52,460 bases of DNA from positions 1 through 52,460 of the forward strand of contig DWYC01000035.1 in assembly GCA_019118925.1 (NCBI GenBank), in the 5' to 3' direction. Below the pieces are notes generated by a model that saw only the letters and a program-made list of their open reading frames with translations, made no database searches and was not told where the DNA came from. The first letter of the stretch is position 1. Every line of letters begins with the position of its first letter. Source of the stretch: Candidatus Flavonifractor intestinipullorum (GTDB lineage: Bacteria > Bacillota > Clostridia > Oscillospirales > Oscillospiraceae). Positions 1 to 8,134 of this stretch are shown here, one piece after another. Both the position numbers and the translations under genes were made by a program.

Positions 1-114
1 ATCTACTACATCATCTTTATCATGACCGGCGTCAACTTCCTGCTGGAGCTGGCCATCAACCTGGTCCTCAGCACGGTGATCGTCCGGGTGGTGGGGGCCA
101 GAAAGCGGTCCTGA
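1..114 (+). CDS. C-terminus of a membrane protein, possibly an ECF transporter S component (partial)
   Basis: The window opens inside a reading frame whose last 37 residues are visible, ending at a TGA at 112-114. They form a long hydrophobic stretch (IYYIIFIMTG, then LELAINLVLSTVIVRVV) closed by a basic tail ARKRS, as expected for a last transmembrane helix with a cytoplasmic end. The pattern of an LELAIN-type helix ending in a short basic tail resembles substrate-binding S components of energy-coupling-factor vitamin transporters, but too little is present to be sure. A strong terminator follows directly, so this gene ends its transcription unit. Confidence 0.4.
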   Translation: MYYIIFIMTGVNFLLELAINLVLSTVIVRVVGARKRS

Positions 115-129
115 CATCCCAATATGCAA

Positions 130-158
130 GCGGGCGGCCCGAAGGCCGCCCGCTTTTT
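130..158 (+). terminator. Rho-independent terminator
   Basis: A perfect 10-bp GC stem (GCGGGCGGCC with GGCCGCCCGC) around a CGAA loop is followed by TTTTT. It lies 16 bases after the stop of the partial membrane protein gene and separates it from the aminotransferase. Confidence 0.9.
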
Positions 159-233
159 CTGCTTGTCGGTAGTCCATTTTGCATTTTGAGGTTTGTGCTC
201 ATTCAAAAACCAGGAAGTTTTTCAAATAAGGAC

Positions 234-262
234 TTGCAATTCTGCAAGTCGACGCATATAAT
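234..262 (+). promoter_or_regulatory. Sigma-A promoter of the aminotransferase, with a dyad over the -35
   Basis: TTGCAA (234-239) and TATAAT (257-262) are separated by 17 bases. The -35 lies in an 8-bp perfect inverted repeat, GACTTGCA at 231-238 and TGCAAGTC at 243-250. This could be an operator, though no regulator gene sits next to it. Confidence 0.75.
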
Positions 263-296
263 ATGTCAAGAAAACGGATACAAGGGAGAGATTCCA

Positions 297-1487
297 TTGA
301 AAGAGCTGTCCAGGATCGCGGAGGCCGTCCAGGCGTCCACCACCATGGCCATTGACGCCATGTTCAAGCAGATGAAGGCCGACGGCATCGACGTCATCGG
401 TTTCGGCGCCGGTGAGCCCGACTTTGATACCCCCGACGCCATCAAGGAGGCGGGCATTGCCGCCATCCAGAACAATGTGACCCGCTACACCCCCGCAGCC
501 GGTACCGTGGAGCTGCGTCAGGCGGTGTGCGACCGCATGAAGGCCGACTACGGCCTGGACTACAAGCCCGCCCAGGTGGTGGTGAGCAGCGGCGCCAAGC
601 ACCTGGTGTATCTGGCCCTGCGGGCCATCGTCAACCCCGGCGACGAGGTCATCCTGCCCGCGCCCTACTGGGTCAGCTACTATGAGCTCATCAAGATGGT
701 GGGCGGCGTGCCCGTGGTGGTCACCGCCACCGAGGCCGAGCACTTCAAGCTCACCCCCGAGAAGCTCTCCGCCGCCATTACCTCCAAGACCAAGTGCCTG
801 ATTCTCAACAATCCCTCCAACCCCACCGGCATGATGTACGGGGAAGAGGAGCTGCGGGGCATCGCGGATGTGTGTGTGAAGAACGACCTGTACGTCATCA
901 GCGACGAAATCTACTATGGACTGGTGTACGATAACCGGAAATTCGTCAGTTTTGCGGCCCTGAGTCCCGACGTGTGGGAGCGCACCATCATCATCAACGG
1001 CGTCTCCAAGTCCTATGCCATGACCGGCTGGCGCATCGGCTACGCCTGCGCCAACGACCAAGTCGCCAAGGTCATGGCCAACTACGTCAGCCACTCCACC
1101 GGTTCGGCCTCTTCCATCTCGCAAAAGGCCTCGGTCACCGCGCTGACCGCCCCCCAGGACAAAATCGAAGAGATGCGCAGGGAGTTTGAGGCGCGCCGGA
1201 ATTACATCGTCGAGCGCATGAATCAGATTCCCGGCGTCAGCTGCATCCGCCCCGAGGGCGCATTCTACGTCCTGATGAATCTGGAGCAGCTCATTGGCCG
1301 GACCATTCACGGCGTAGAGATCACCAACGACGACGTCTTTGCCGACGCATTCCTGAAATACGGCCTGGTCGCCGTGGTGCCCGGCTCCGGTTTCGGTGCG
1401 CCGAACTTTGTGCGCTGGTCCTATGCCGCCTCTATGGAGAATATCAAGGAGGGCCTGGACCGCCTGGAGAAATTTCTGGCCGAATAA
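297..1487 (+). CDS. Class I/II pyridoxal-phosphate aminotransferase (aspartate aminotransferase type)
   Basis: A 396-residue fold-type I PLP enzyme, probably transferring the amino group between aspartate and 2-oxoglutarate in the cytoplasm. Visible family features are the GAGEPDFDTP substrate-loop region near the N-terminus, NNPSNPTG, the DEIYYGLVY segment that contacts the cofactor, and the PLP-binding lysine in NGVSKSYAMTGWRIGY. The chosen start is the TTG at 297, which has GGGAG just upstream and gives the usual length of about 395 residues. A longer frame back to 186 would run across the promoter and has no ribosome binding site. Aspartate specificity is inferred from overall resemblance; tyrosine or prephenate aminotransferases share the motifs. 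Confidence 0.9.
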   Translation: MKELSRIAEAVQASTTMAIDAMFKQMKADGIDVIGFGAGEPDFDTPDAIKEAGIAAIQNNVTRYTPAAGTVELRQAVCDRMKADYGLDYKPAQVVVSSGAKHLVYLALRAIVNPGDEVILPAPYWVSYYELIKMVGGVPVVVTATEAEHFKLTPEKLSAAITSKTKCLILNNPSNPTGMMYGEEELRGIADVCVKNDLYVISDEIYYGLVYDNRKFVSFAALSPDVWERTIIINGVSKSYAMTGWRIGYACANDQVAKVMANYVSHSTGSASSISQKASVTALTAPQDKIEEMRREFEARRNYIVERMNQIPGVSCIRPEGAFYVLMNLEQLIGRTIHGVEITNDDVFADAFLKYGLVAVVPGSGFGAPNFVRWSYAASMENIKEGLDRLEKFLAE

Positions 1488-1508
1488 CGGAGTGTTTCCG
1501 CGCAGAAA

Positions 1509-1537
1509 CGCCCCCGCCGGACGATCCGGCGGGGGCG
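1509..1537. terminator. Bidirectional terminator between convergent genes
   Basis: A perfect 12-bp GC stem (CGCCCCCGCCGG with CCGGCGGGGGCG) has a 5-base loop and short T-runs on both sides. It sits between the converging aminotransferase and ppk2 genes. Confidence 0.75.
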
Positions 1538-1564
1538 TTCGTGTTGCGTTCGAGCCGGCGGTTT

Positions 1565-3031
1565 TTACAGCGCCTGCTCAATGGCGTCCACCACAATACG
1601 CATCGCTTTGATCCGCGCATAGCGCTTGTCCACGGATTCGAGAATGTGCCAGGGTGCGTATTCCGTGTTGGTTTTACGGAGCATCTCATCGACTGCGACC
1701 TCGTAGGCGTCCCACTTCTCCCGGTTGCGCCAGTCCTCCTCTGTGATTTTCCAGCGCTTTTCCGGGGTGTTCTGCCGCTCGGTAAAGCGGGCAAGCTGGG
1801 TATCCTGGTCGATCTGGACCCAGAACTTCAGCACCACCGCCCCCCAACCGGCGAGCGCCCGCTCGAACTCATTGATCTCATCGTAGGCCCGCGTCCACTC
1901 CTCCCGGGAACAGAAGCCCTCCAGCCGCTCCACCATCACCCGGCCGTACCAGCTCCGGTCAAAAATGGCGATATGTCCCGTCTTCGGCAGCCGGGTCCAG
2001 AACCGCCACAGGTAGTGCCGGGCCAGCTCGTCGGGCGTGGGGCTGGCGATGGGGATGACCTCATACCCCCGCGGGTCCAGGGCCGAGGCCAGACGCTTGA
2101 TGTTGCCCCCTTTTCCGGCGGCGTCCCACCCCTCGTAGGCGATGACCACGGGAACTTTTTTCCGGTAGAGCTCGTTGTGGAGCGCTTCCAGCTTTTTTCG
2201 GTATTTTTTCAGCTTTTCCTGATACTCCTGCTCCTCCATATGCTGGTCCAGGGCGATCTGGGACAGAGGCTGGACGGGACGCAGCGGCCAGCGGTACTCC
2301 GGCTGCTCCGCCGTGGGCGGCCGGACCAGCGCGGAGGTAATCTGCTCGCAGAGCACATCGGCCGCGGCAAGCTGGGCGCGGACGGCATCTGTTCCGTCAA
2401 TGACCGTCCAGGGTGCCCAGGGCCGGTGGGTCCCCTCCAGAAACCGGTCGAAGGCATCCCGGTATTTTTCATAATTTTTGTTCTGCTTCCAGTCCTCCTC
2501 GTCACACCGCCAGGCGGTGTCCTTATCCGCAGAGAGCTTTTCCAGCCGCTCCCGCTGGGTCGCCGCATCGATATGGAAGAAGAGCTTGACCAGCAGATAG
2601 CCCCCCGATGCCAGCTGCCGCTCAAATATGCGCACCTGCTCCATCCGGCACTCGAACTCCTCCTCTGAGAGGTCGCCCCGCAGAAACTCCCGCACACTCT
2701 CTTCCATCCAGCCCGAATCCAGAAAGAGGAGCTTGCCCTGAGGGGGGATGACGGCGAAGTGGCGCTTCAGGAAGGGCCAGCGGCGCTCCTCCGCCGTGGG
2801 CATTCCTACGCTTCGCACCTGGAAAAAGCGGGGGTCCAGCTCCCGAATGAGGGAACGGATGGCGCTGCCCTTGCCCGCGGCCCCCCAGCCCTCCAAAAGC
2901 ACGAGAATGGGCAGCTTGGCCTGTCGGATGCGCTGCTGAAGTCCGGCCAGGTCCAGCCGCCGGGCTTTCAGGCGTTTTTTGCACTCCCCGGCGCCGGGCC
3001 CATCCGGCGCCGCGTTCCAGTTGTTGAGCAT
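1565..3031 (-). CDS. Two-domain polyphosphate kinase 2 (polyphosphate:AMP phosphotransferase type)
   Basis: The 488-residue protein contains two PPK2 domains in tandem. The first has a Walker A loop GWGAAGKGS and a modified Walker B region FLDSGWMEESV. The second has GWDAAGKGG and the canonical FDRSWYGRVMVERLEG. This fused layout is that of class II PPK2 enzymes, which phosphorylate AMP to ADP with polyphosphate and usually keep activity only in the C-terminal domain; the degenerate first Walker B fits that. The start has GGAGG 8 bases upstream. The gene is divergent from purB and converges on the aminotransferase. Confidence 0.88.
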   Translation of the reverse strand: MLNNWNAAPDGPGAGECKKRLKARRLDLAGLQQRIRQAKLPILVLLEGWGAAGKGSAIRSLIRELDPRFFQVRSVGMPTAEERRWPFLKRHFAVIPPQGKLLFLDSGWMEESVREFLRGDLSEEEFECRMEQVRIFERQLASGGYLLVKLFFHIDAATQRERLEKLSADKDTAWRCDEEDWKQNKNYEKYRDAFDRFLEGTHRPWAPWTVIDGTDAVRAQLAAADVLCEQITSALVRPPTAEQPEYRWPLRPVQPLSQIALDQHMEEQEYQEKLKKYRKKLEALHNELYRKKVPVVIAYEGWDAAGKGGNIKRLASALDPRGYEVIPIASPTPDELARHYLWRFWTRLPKTGHIAIFDRSWYGRVMVERLEGFCSREEWTRAYDEINEFERALAGWGAVVLKFWVQIDQDTQLARFTERQNTPEKRWKITEEDWRNREKWDAYEVAVDEMLRKTNTEYAPWHILESVDKRYARIKAMRIVVDAIEQAL

Positions 3032-3069
3032 AACATCGACCTCCTTTGTCCGACCGGGAATTTAGTTCT

Positions 3070-3098
3070 AGTTTACACATAAATGCCCTGAAATACAA
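3070..3098 (-). promoter_or_regulatory. Candidate sigma-A promoter for ppk2
   Basis: On the reverse strand TTGTAT and TAAACT are separated by 17 bases, about 40 bases upstream of the ppk2 start. Confidence 0.6.
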
Positions 3099-3136
3099 GC
3101 GCTTCCAAGCGTTTTCCCGTCCAGCCAGCTTTTCCC

Positions 3137-3165
3137 TTGTGGGGGGGCGGATTTTATGATATACT
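3137..3165 (+). promoter_or_regulatory. Candidate sigma-A promoter for purB
   Basis: TTGTGG (3137-3142) and TATACT (3160-3165) have a 17-base spacer and lie 33 bases before the purB start. No purine riboswitch or PurR box was recognised here. Confidence 0.65.
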
Positions 3166-3198
3166 CTCAACAGACCACTTCGGAAAAGAGGTTAGCAG

Positions 3199-4635
3199 AT
3201 GAAGAAAACGGTGTATGAAAGCCCGCTGTCCTCCCGCTACGCCAGCGAGGAGATGCAGTATATTTTCTCCCCGGACAAGAAATTCTCCACTTGGCGGCGG
3301 CTCTGGGTCGCTCTGGCCCGGGCGGAGATGGAGCTGGGTCTGCCCATCACGCAGGAGCAGATTGACGAGATGGAGGCCCATCTGGACGACATCGACTATG
3401 ATATGGCGGCCGCCAAAGAGCGGGAGCTCCGCCACGACGTCATGGCCCACATTCACACCTTCGGCGCGTCCTGTCCCAAGGCCATGCCCATCATCCACCT
3501 GGGCGCCACCAGCTGCTATGTGGGGGATAATACGGACATCATCCTTATGCGGGAGGGGCTGGAACTGGTGCGGGACAAGCTGGTCCAGGTCCTGAGCCAT
3601 CTGGCCAAGTTCGCCGGGGACTATAAGGCGCTGCCCACCCTGGGCTTCACCCACTTCCAGCCCGCCCAGCTGGTCACGGTGGGCAAGCGGGCCACGCTTT
3701 GGATGAACGACCTGCTTCAGGACCTGGAAGAGGTGGAGTACCGCATCTCCACGCTGAAGCTGCTGGGCTGCAAGGGCACCACCGGTACGCAGGCCAGCTT
3801 CCTGGAGCTCTTTGAGGGCGACCATGCCAAGTGTAAGGAGCTGGAGCGGCGCATCGCCGCAGAGATGGGGTTTGACGGGGTGACCCCCGTGTCGGGCCAG
3901 ACCTATTCCCGCAAGGTGGACGCCAACGTCCTCCATACGCTCTCGGGCATCGCCCAGAGCGCCAGCAAATTTGCCACCGATCTGCGCCTGCTCTGCCACT
4001 TGAAGGAGGTGGAGGAGCCCTTTGAAGCCCACCAGATCGGCTCGTCCGCCATGCCCTATAAGCGCAACCCCATGCGGTGCGAGCGCATCTGTTCCCTCGC
4101 GCGCTATGTGATTGCCGACGCCGCCAACCCGGCCGTCACCGCCGCCACGCAGTGGTTCGAACGCACGCTGGACGACTCGGCCAATAAGCGCATCTCCGTC
4201 CCCGAGGCGTTCCTGGCGGTGGACGCGATTTTGAATATCTACACCAACGTGGCCGGCGGTCTGGTGGTTCACGAGAAAGTGATCGAAAAGCACGTGATGG
4301 AAGAGCTGCCCTTCATGGCCAGCGAAAACATCATGATGGACGCGGTGAAGCGGGGCGGCAACCGTCAGGAGCTTCACGAGCGCATCCGGGTCCACTCCCT
4401 GGAGGCCGGGCGCAATGTAAAGGACCGGGGCGAATCCAACAACCTCATTGACCTCATTGCCGCCGACCCGCTCTTCGGCCTGAGCCGGGAGGAGCTCACC
4501 GCCCATCTGGAGCCTGCGCGCTATATCGGCCGCTGTCCGGAGCAGGTGGAGGACTTCCTGCGGGAGTGCGTCCAGCCGGTGCTCGCCGCCCACGCGGACG
4601 CGCTGGGCCGGGCGGAAACGGAATTGAAGGTATAA
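3199..4635 (+). CDS. purB: Adenylosuccinate lyase
   Basis: This 478-residue enzyme acts twice in purine synthesis: it releases fumarate from SAICAR and from adenylosuccinate. The fumarase/aspartase superfamily signature GSSAMPYKRNPMRCER is intact, as are the upstream LGATSCYVGDNTD segment and the GFTHFQPAQL region that carries an active-site histidine. The length suits the long bacterial form. A GAGG-type ribosome binding site precedes the ATG. pfkA follows after 39 bases with its own strong GGAGG, so the two may be cotranscribed. Confidence 0.96.
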   Translation: MKKTVYESPLSSRYASEEMQYIFSPDKKFSTWRRLWVALARAEMELGLPITQEQIDEMEAHLDDIDYDMAAAKERELRHDVMAHIHTFGASCPKAMPIIHLGATSCYVGDNTDIILMREGLELVRDKLVQVLSHLAKFAGDYKALPTLGFTHFQPAQLVTVGKRATLWMNDLLQDLEEVEYRISTLKLLGCKGTTGTQASFLELFEGDHAKCKELERRIAAEMGFDGVTPVSGQTYSRKVDANVLHTLSGIAQSASKFATDLRLLCHLKEVEEPFEAHQIGSSAMPYKRNPMRCERICSLARYVIADAANPAVTAATQWFERTLDDSANKRISVPEAFLAVDAILNIYTNVAGGLVVHEKVIEKHVMEELPFMASENIMMDAVKRGGNRQELHERIRVHSLEAGRNVKDRGESNNLIDLIAADPLFGLSREELTAHLEPARYIGRCPEQVEDFLRECVQPVLAAHADALGRAETELKV

Positions 4636-4674
4636 ACAGCGCGGAGTTCTCCGCTATGAAGGAGGTCGTTTCAT

Positions 4675-5685
4675 ATGGAAAAGACGGAAAAGAAAGTGCG
4701 CCGCATCGGCGTATTCACCAGCGGCGGCGACGCCCCCGGTATGAACGCCACGGTGCGGGCTGTGGTGCGCACCGCCCTGCACATGGGGATTGAATGCATC
4801 GGCATCCGCCGGGGCTATCACGGGCTCATCAACGGCGATTTTATGCCCCTGGATTTTAACAGCGTGAGCGGCCTGTCCCGGCGGGGCGGAACCATGCTCT
4901 ACTCCGCCCGCAGCAAGGAGTTCATGGCCCCGGATGGACAGGAGAAGGCTGTGGCCACCTGCAAGCTCCTGGGCATCGACGGTCTGGTGGGCATCGGCGG
5001 CGACGGCACCTTCCGCGGCCTGCTGGAGCTGTCCAAACTGGGCGTAGCCGTCGTGGGCGTCCCCGGCACGATTGACAACGACATCGCCTGTTCCTCTTAC
5101 ACCATTGGATACGACACCGCCTGCAATACCGCCATCGACTCCATTGATAAGCTCCGAGACACCATGCAGTCCCACGAGCGCTGTTCCGTCGTGGAGGTCA
5201 TGGGCCGCCATGCAGGGCATCTGGCCCTCTACGTGGGCGTGGCCTGCGGTGCGACCGCCGTGGTGGTCCCCGAGCAGGAGATCGACTATGAGCACGACCT
5301 CATTGAGCCCATTCGCCGGGCCAGAATCAATGGGCGCACCCATTTTATGGTCATCGTGGCCGAGGGTGTGGAGGGCGGCGCCTACGGCGTGGCCGAAAAA
5401 ATCCGGGAGGCCACCGCGCTGGATACCCGCGTGACCATTCTGGGCCATGTGCAGCGGGGCGGCGCGCCCTCCGCCCGGGACCGGGTGACCGCCACCTATA
5501 TGGGCTATGAGGCCGTTAAGCTCCTGGCCGCCGGCAAGACCAACCGCGTCATTTGCCTCCAGGAGGACAAATACGTGGATTTCGACATTGCGGAGGCCCT
5601 GTCCATGAAGAAGAGCCTGGATATCCAGACCTACACCGTTATGCGGGCTCTCACGGGCATGGAGCAGGTGAAGCTCAAGTCCTAA
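4675..5685 (+). CDS. pfkA: ATP-dependent 6-phosphofructokinase
   Basis: The 336-residue protein phosphorylates fructose 6-phosphate in glycolysis. Family motifs in order are GGDAPGMNA, GGDGTFRG, the catalytic PGTIDNDI, MGRHAGHLAL and LGHVQRGGAPSARDR. Glycine rather than aspartate in GGDGT, together with PGTIDND rather than PKTIDND, points to ATP rather than pyrophosphate as phosphoryl donor by established PFK rules. AAGGAGG lies upstream of the ATG. It sits downstream of purB and is closed by a strong terminator. Confidence 0.95.
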   Translation: MEKTEKKVRRIGVFTSGGDAPGMNATVRAVVRTALHMGIECIGIRRGYHGLINGDFMPLDFNSVSGLSRRGGTMLYSARSKEFMAPDGQEKAVATCKLLGIDGLVGIGGDGTFRGLLELSKLGVAVVGVPGTIDNDIACSSYTIGYDTACNTAIDSIDKLRDTMQSHERCSVVEVMGRHAGHLALYVGVACGATAVVVPEQEIDYEHDLIEPIRRARINGRTHFMVIVAEGVEGGAYGVAEKIREATALDTRVTILGHVQRGGAPSARDRVTATYMGYEAVKLLAAGKTNRVICLQEDKYVDFDIAEALSMKKSLDIQTYTVMRALTGMEQVKLKS

Positions 5686-5708
5686 CCGCAGGTAAACAGA
5701 ATATTCTA

Positions 5709-5743
5709 TCCGGCGGCTGGAAAATCCAGCCGCCGGATTTTTT
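5709..5743 (+). terminator. Rho-independent terminator after pfkA
   Basis: A 12-bp stem (TCCGGCGGCTGG with CCAGCCGCCGGA) with an AAAAT loop is followed by a T-rich tail, 24 bases after the pfkA stop. Confidence 0.92.
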
Positions 5744-5771
5744 GTGGAGAAAGGGGAGCGAGGCGGCCCAC

Positions 5772-5800
5772 TTGAAGGGCCGGAGCGGATGTGATACAAT
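5772..5800 (+). promoter_or_regulatory. Candidate promoter of the amidase-radA pair
   Basis: TTGAAG (5772-5777) and TACAAT (5795-5800) are 17 bases apart, about 50 bases before the amidase start. This looks like sigma-A; I saw no clear sporulation-sigma promoter. Confidence 0.55.
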
Positions 5801-5849
5801 AATAACCAAACCACCCCCCGCATAGGATGGGCAAAAAGGGGGGAGCGGG

Positions 5850-6644
5850 ATGATATCACGTTTTCGGCCGGTTTTGGGCTGGGCTCTGCTGGCGGCCCTG
5901 TGTGCCGGCGTGCTGGTGCCCGTTGGGATTTTGACCCGGCGGGATTCCCGGACGGTTGGAACCGCCTCAATCGCACAGACGCGCAGTTACCGGACGCTGG
6001 TCCTGGATGCAGGACACGGCGGGGAAGACGGGGGAGCGGTCTCCCTCACGGGCGTACCGGAGAGCCGGATCAATCTGGCCATTGTCAAGAAGCTGGACCA
6101 ACTGCTCGGGCTGTATGGAGCGGACACCGTCTTACTGCGGGAGGAGGACATTTCTCTCCACGATCCGTCGGCGGAAACCCTGCGGGAGAAAAAGCGCTCC
6201 GATCTGCAAAACCGGGTTGCGGCCGTCGAAGCGCAGAAGGACCCGGTGCTCCTGAGCATTCATCAGAACAGCTATCCGGACGGGCGTTACCACGGCGCAC
6301 AGGTATTTTACGCCAACGGGGAAGAAGCCCTGCTCCTGGCCCAGCAGGTTCAGGAGGCGCTGCGCAGCGCCTTGGACCCGGAGAATACCCGGGCGGTCAA
6401 ACCGATCTCGGAGGACGTATACCTTATGAACCACGTCTCCTGTCCCGCCATTCTGGTGGAGTGCGGGTTCCTCTCCAATCCGGAGGAGGAGGCCAGGCTG
6501 TGCAGCGAGGCCTATCAGGCGCAGCTCGCGGCGGTCCTGGCGGGAGCCTGGCTCACAGCCGGGGCAGACGGGGGAGGAGAAGAGGAGGTTTTACCTCAAT
6601 ATGAAGGCAAAGACACTGTTTTACTGTACCGAGTGCGGCAATGA
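5850..6644 (+). CDS. cwlD: N-acetylmuramoyl-L-alanine amidase, CwlD type (Amidase_3)
   Basis: This 264-residue exported zinc amidase cleaves the lactyl-peptide bond of peptidoglycan. An N-terminal signal anchor (FRPVLGWALLAALCAGVLV) is followed by the Amidase_3 domain. Expected zinc ligands and catalytic residues are visible: His in LDAGHGGEDGG, Glu in GVPESRINLA, His in LLSIHQNSY, Glu in ILVECGFLSNP. In Bacillus CwlD starts muramic-lactam formation in spore cortex, and the short single-domain form here fits that; a vegetative role cannot be excluded. The last 44 bases overlap the start of radA in another frame, implying translational coupling. Confidence 0.85.
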   Translation: MISRFRPVLGWALLAALCAGVLVPVGILTRRDSRTVGTASIAQTRSYRTLVLDAGHGGEDGGAVSLTGVPESRINLAIVKKLDQLLGLYGADTVLLREEDISLHDPSAETLREKKRSDLQNRVAAVEAQKDPVLLSIHQNSYPDGRYHGAQVFYANGEEALLLAQQVQEALRSALDPENTRAVKPISEDVYLMNHVSCPAILVECGFLSNPEEEARLCSEAYQAQLAAVLAGAWLTAGADGGGEEEVLPQYEGKDTVLLYRVRQ

Positions 6645-7983
6645 GCTGCCCAAATGGGCGGGACAATGTCCGGCCTGCCGGGCTTGGAACACCATTGTGG
6701 AGCGCCCGGCTGAGTCCGTCCGGAAAAAGCCGGGCGCTTCGGTCCGGAGCGCCCCGGCGGGCGGCCTGCCCCCCGGCTCAGGCCGGATGCCGCGGCGGCT
6801 GGGGGAGGTGGAGACCACCCGGGAGCTGCGCTTTGAGACGGGGATGAGCGAGCTGGACCGGGTATTGGGGGGCGGCGCCGTAAAGGGCTCTCTGGTGCTG
6901 GTGGGCGGCGCGCCGGGCATCGGCAAATCCACTCTGATGCTCCAGATCTGCGACCAGCTGTGCCGGTTCGCCACGGTGCTCTATGTATCCGGCGAGGAGT
7001 CCGAACGCCAGATCAAGCTGCGGGCGGAACGGCTGCAGATTCGGGACGACGGGCTCTACCTCCTCAGCGAGAGCAATCTGGACGACGTGCTGGAGGCCGT
7101 CCACACCCTCAAGCCGGATATCCTCATTGTAGACTCCATTCAGACCCTCTACAATGGGGACCTGACGGCCGCGCCGGGCAGCATTGGCCAGGTGAAGGAC
7201 TGTACCATGGCTCTGATGCAGTTGGCCAAAGGGGAGGGGGTTACCGTCTTTGTCATTGGCCATGTGAATAAAGAGGGCTCCATCGCCGGCCCCAAAGTGC
7301 TGGAACATATGGTGGACTGCGTGCTCTATTTCGAGGGGGAGCAGCAGATGACCCACCGCATTCTCCGCTCGGTCAAAAACCGGTTTGGCGCCACCAATGA
7401 GATCGGCGTCTTTGAAATGGCCGACCAGGGACTGGTGGAAGTGCCCAATCCGTCGGAACTTTTGCTCTCCGGGCGGCCTCAGGACACGCCCGGCACCTGC
7501 GTGACCTGCGTCATGGAGGGCGTCCGGCCCGTCCTGGCCGAGGTTCAGGCTCTGCTGACGCCCACCAGCTTCAATGTACCCCGGAGGACCTCCAACGGCT
7601 TCGACTTCAATCGGGCGATGATGCTCCTGGCCGTGCTGGAAAAGCGGGGCGGTCTGATGGTGGGCTCCTGCGACGCTTATATCAACGTGATCGGGGGACT
7701 GAACCTGGACGAGCCCGCCGCCGATCTGGCCATGGTGATGGCGCTGGCATCCAGCTTTCGGGATAAGCCCATTCCGGACGATTTGACGGCCATCGGTGAG
7801 GTGGGACTCACCGGCGAACTGCGCTCGGTGGGCGCGCTCAGCCAGCGCCTGAGCGAAGTACATCGCATGGGTTTTACCAAATGCCTGATCCCGGCCCGGG
7901 GCAGCCAATCGGCCGCCGTACCGGAGGGACTACACCTGATCCGGGTGCGCAACATTCGCGAGGCGCTGGCCGCGCTGCTGTAA
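6601..7983 (+). CDS. radA: DNA repair protein RadA (Sms)
   Basis: The 460-residue RecA-like ATPase acts in branch migration and processing of recombination intermediates. Domains in order: N-terminal C4 zinc finger (CTECG and CPAC within the first 30 residues), Walker A GGAPGIGKST, the RadA-specific KNRFG motif, and a C-terminal Lon-protease-like domain ending near IREALAALL. A GAGGAGG ribosome binding site lies inside the overlapping amidase gene, so this start is well supported. Confidence 0.96.
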   Translation: MKAKTLFYCTECGNELPKWAGQCPACRAWNTIVERPAESVRKKPGASVRSAPAGGLPPGSGRMPRRLGEVETTRELRFETGMSELDRVLGGGAVKGSLVLVGGAPGIGKSTLMLQICDQLCRFATVLYVSGEESERQIKLRAERLQIRDDGLYLLSESNLDDVLEAVHTLKPDILIVDSIQTLYNGDLTAAPGSIGQVKDCTMALMQLAKGEGVTVFVIGHVNKEGSIAGPKVLEHMVDCVLYFEGEQQMTHRILRSVKNRFGATNEIGVFEMADQGLVEVPNPSELLLSGRPQDTPGTCVTCVMEGVRPVLAEVQALLTPTSFNVPRRTSNGFDFNRAMMLLAVLEKRGGLMVGSCDAYINVIGGLNLDEPAADLAMVMALASSFRDKPIPDDLTAIGEVGLTGELRSVGALSQRLSEVHRMGFTKCLIPARGSQSAAVPEGLHLIRVRNIREALAALL

Positions 7984-8038
7984 CAGGGCATCCGAGGTCA
8001 AAATTTACCTGAGGGAGGTGTAAAGAGGGAGTATGGAG

Positions 8039-8070
8039 CAACTCAGCAAAATAAAAATTTTGTTGAGTTG
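8039..8070 (+). promoter_or_regulatory. AT-rich stem-loop before the xer-type gene
   Basis: A 14-bp stem with one G-U pair (CAACTCAGCAAAAT with ATTTTGTTGAGTTG) encloses an AAAA loop. GGAGGGAGG follows at once. The stem sits between two possible starts of the recombinase gene (8033 and 8135). Its AT-rich codons are unlike the neighbours, which favours an untranslated leader structure. Confidence 0.5.
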
Positions 8071-8134
8071 GAGGGAGGCGAAAGCGGCTTCTCTCCCGAT
8101 TTGGCCCCCAGACCGGCCCGTCCGCTCCCAGCCT

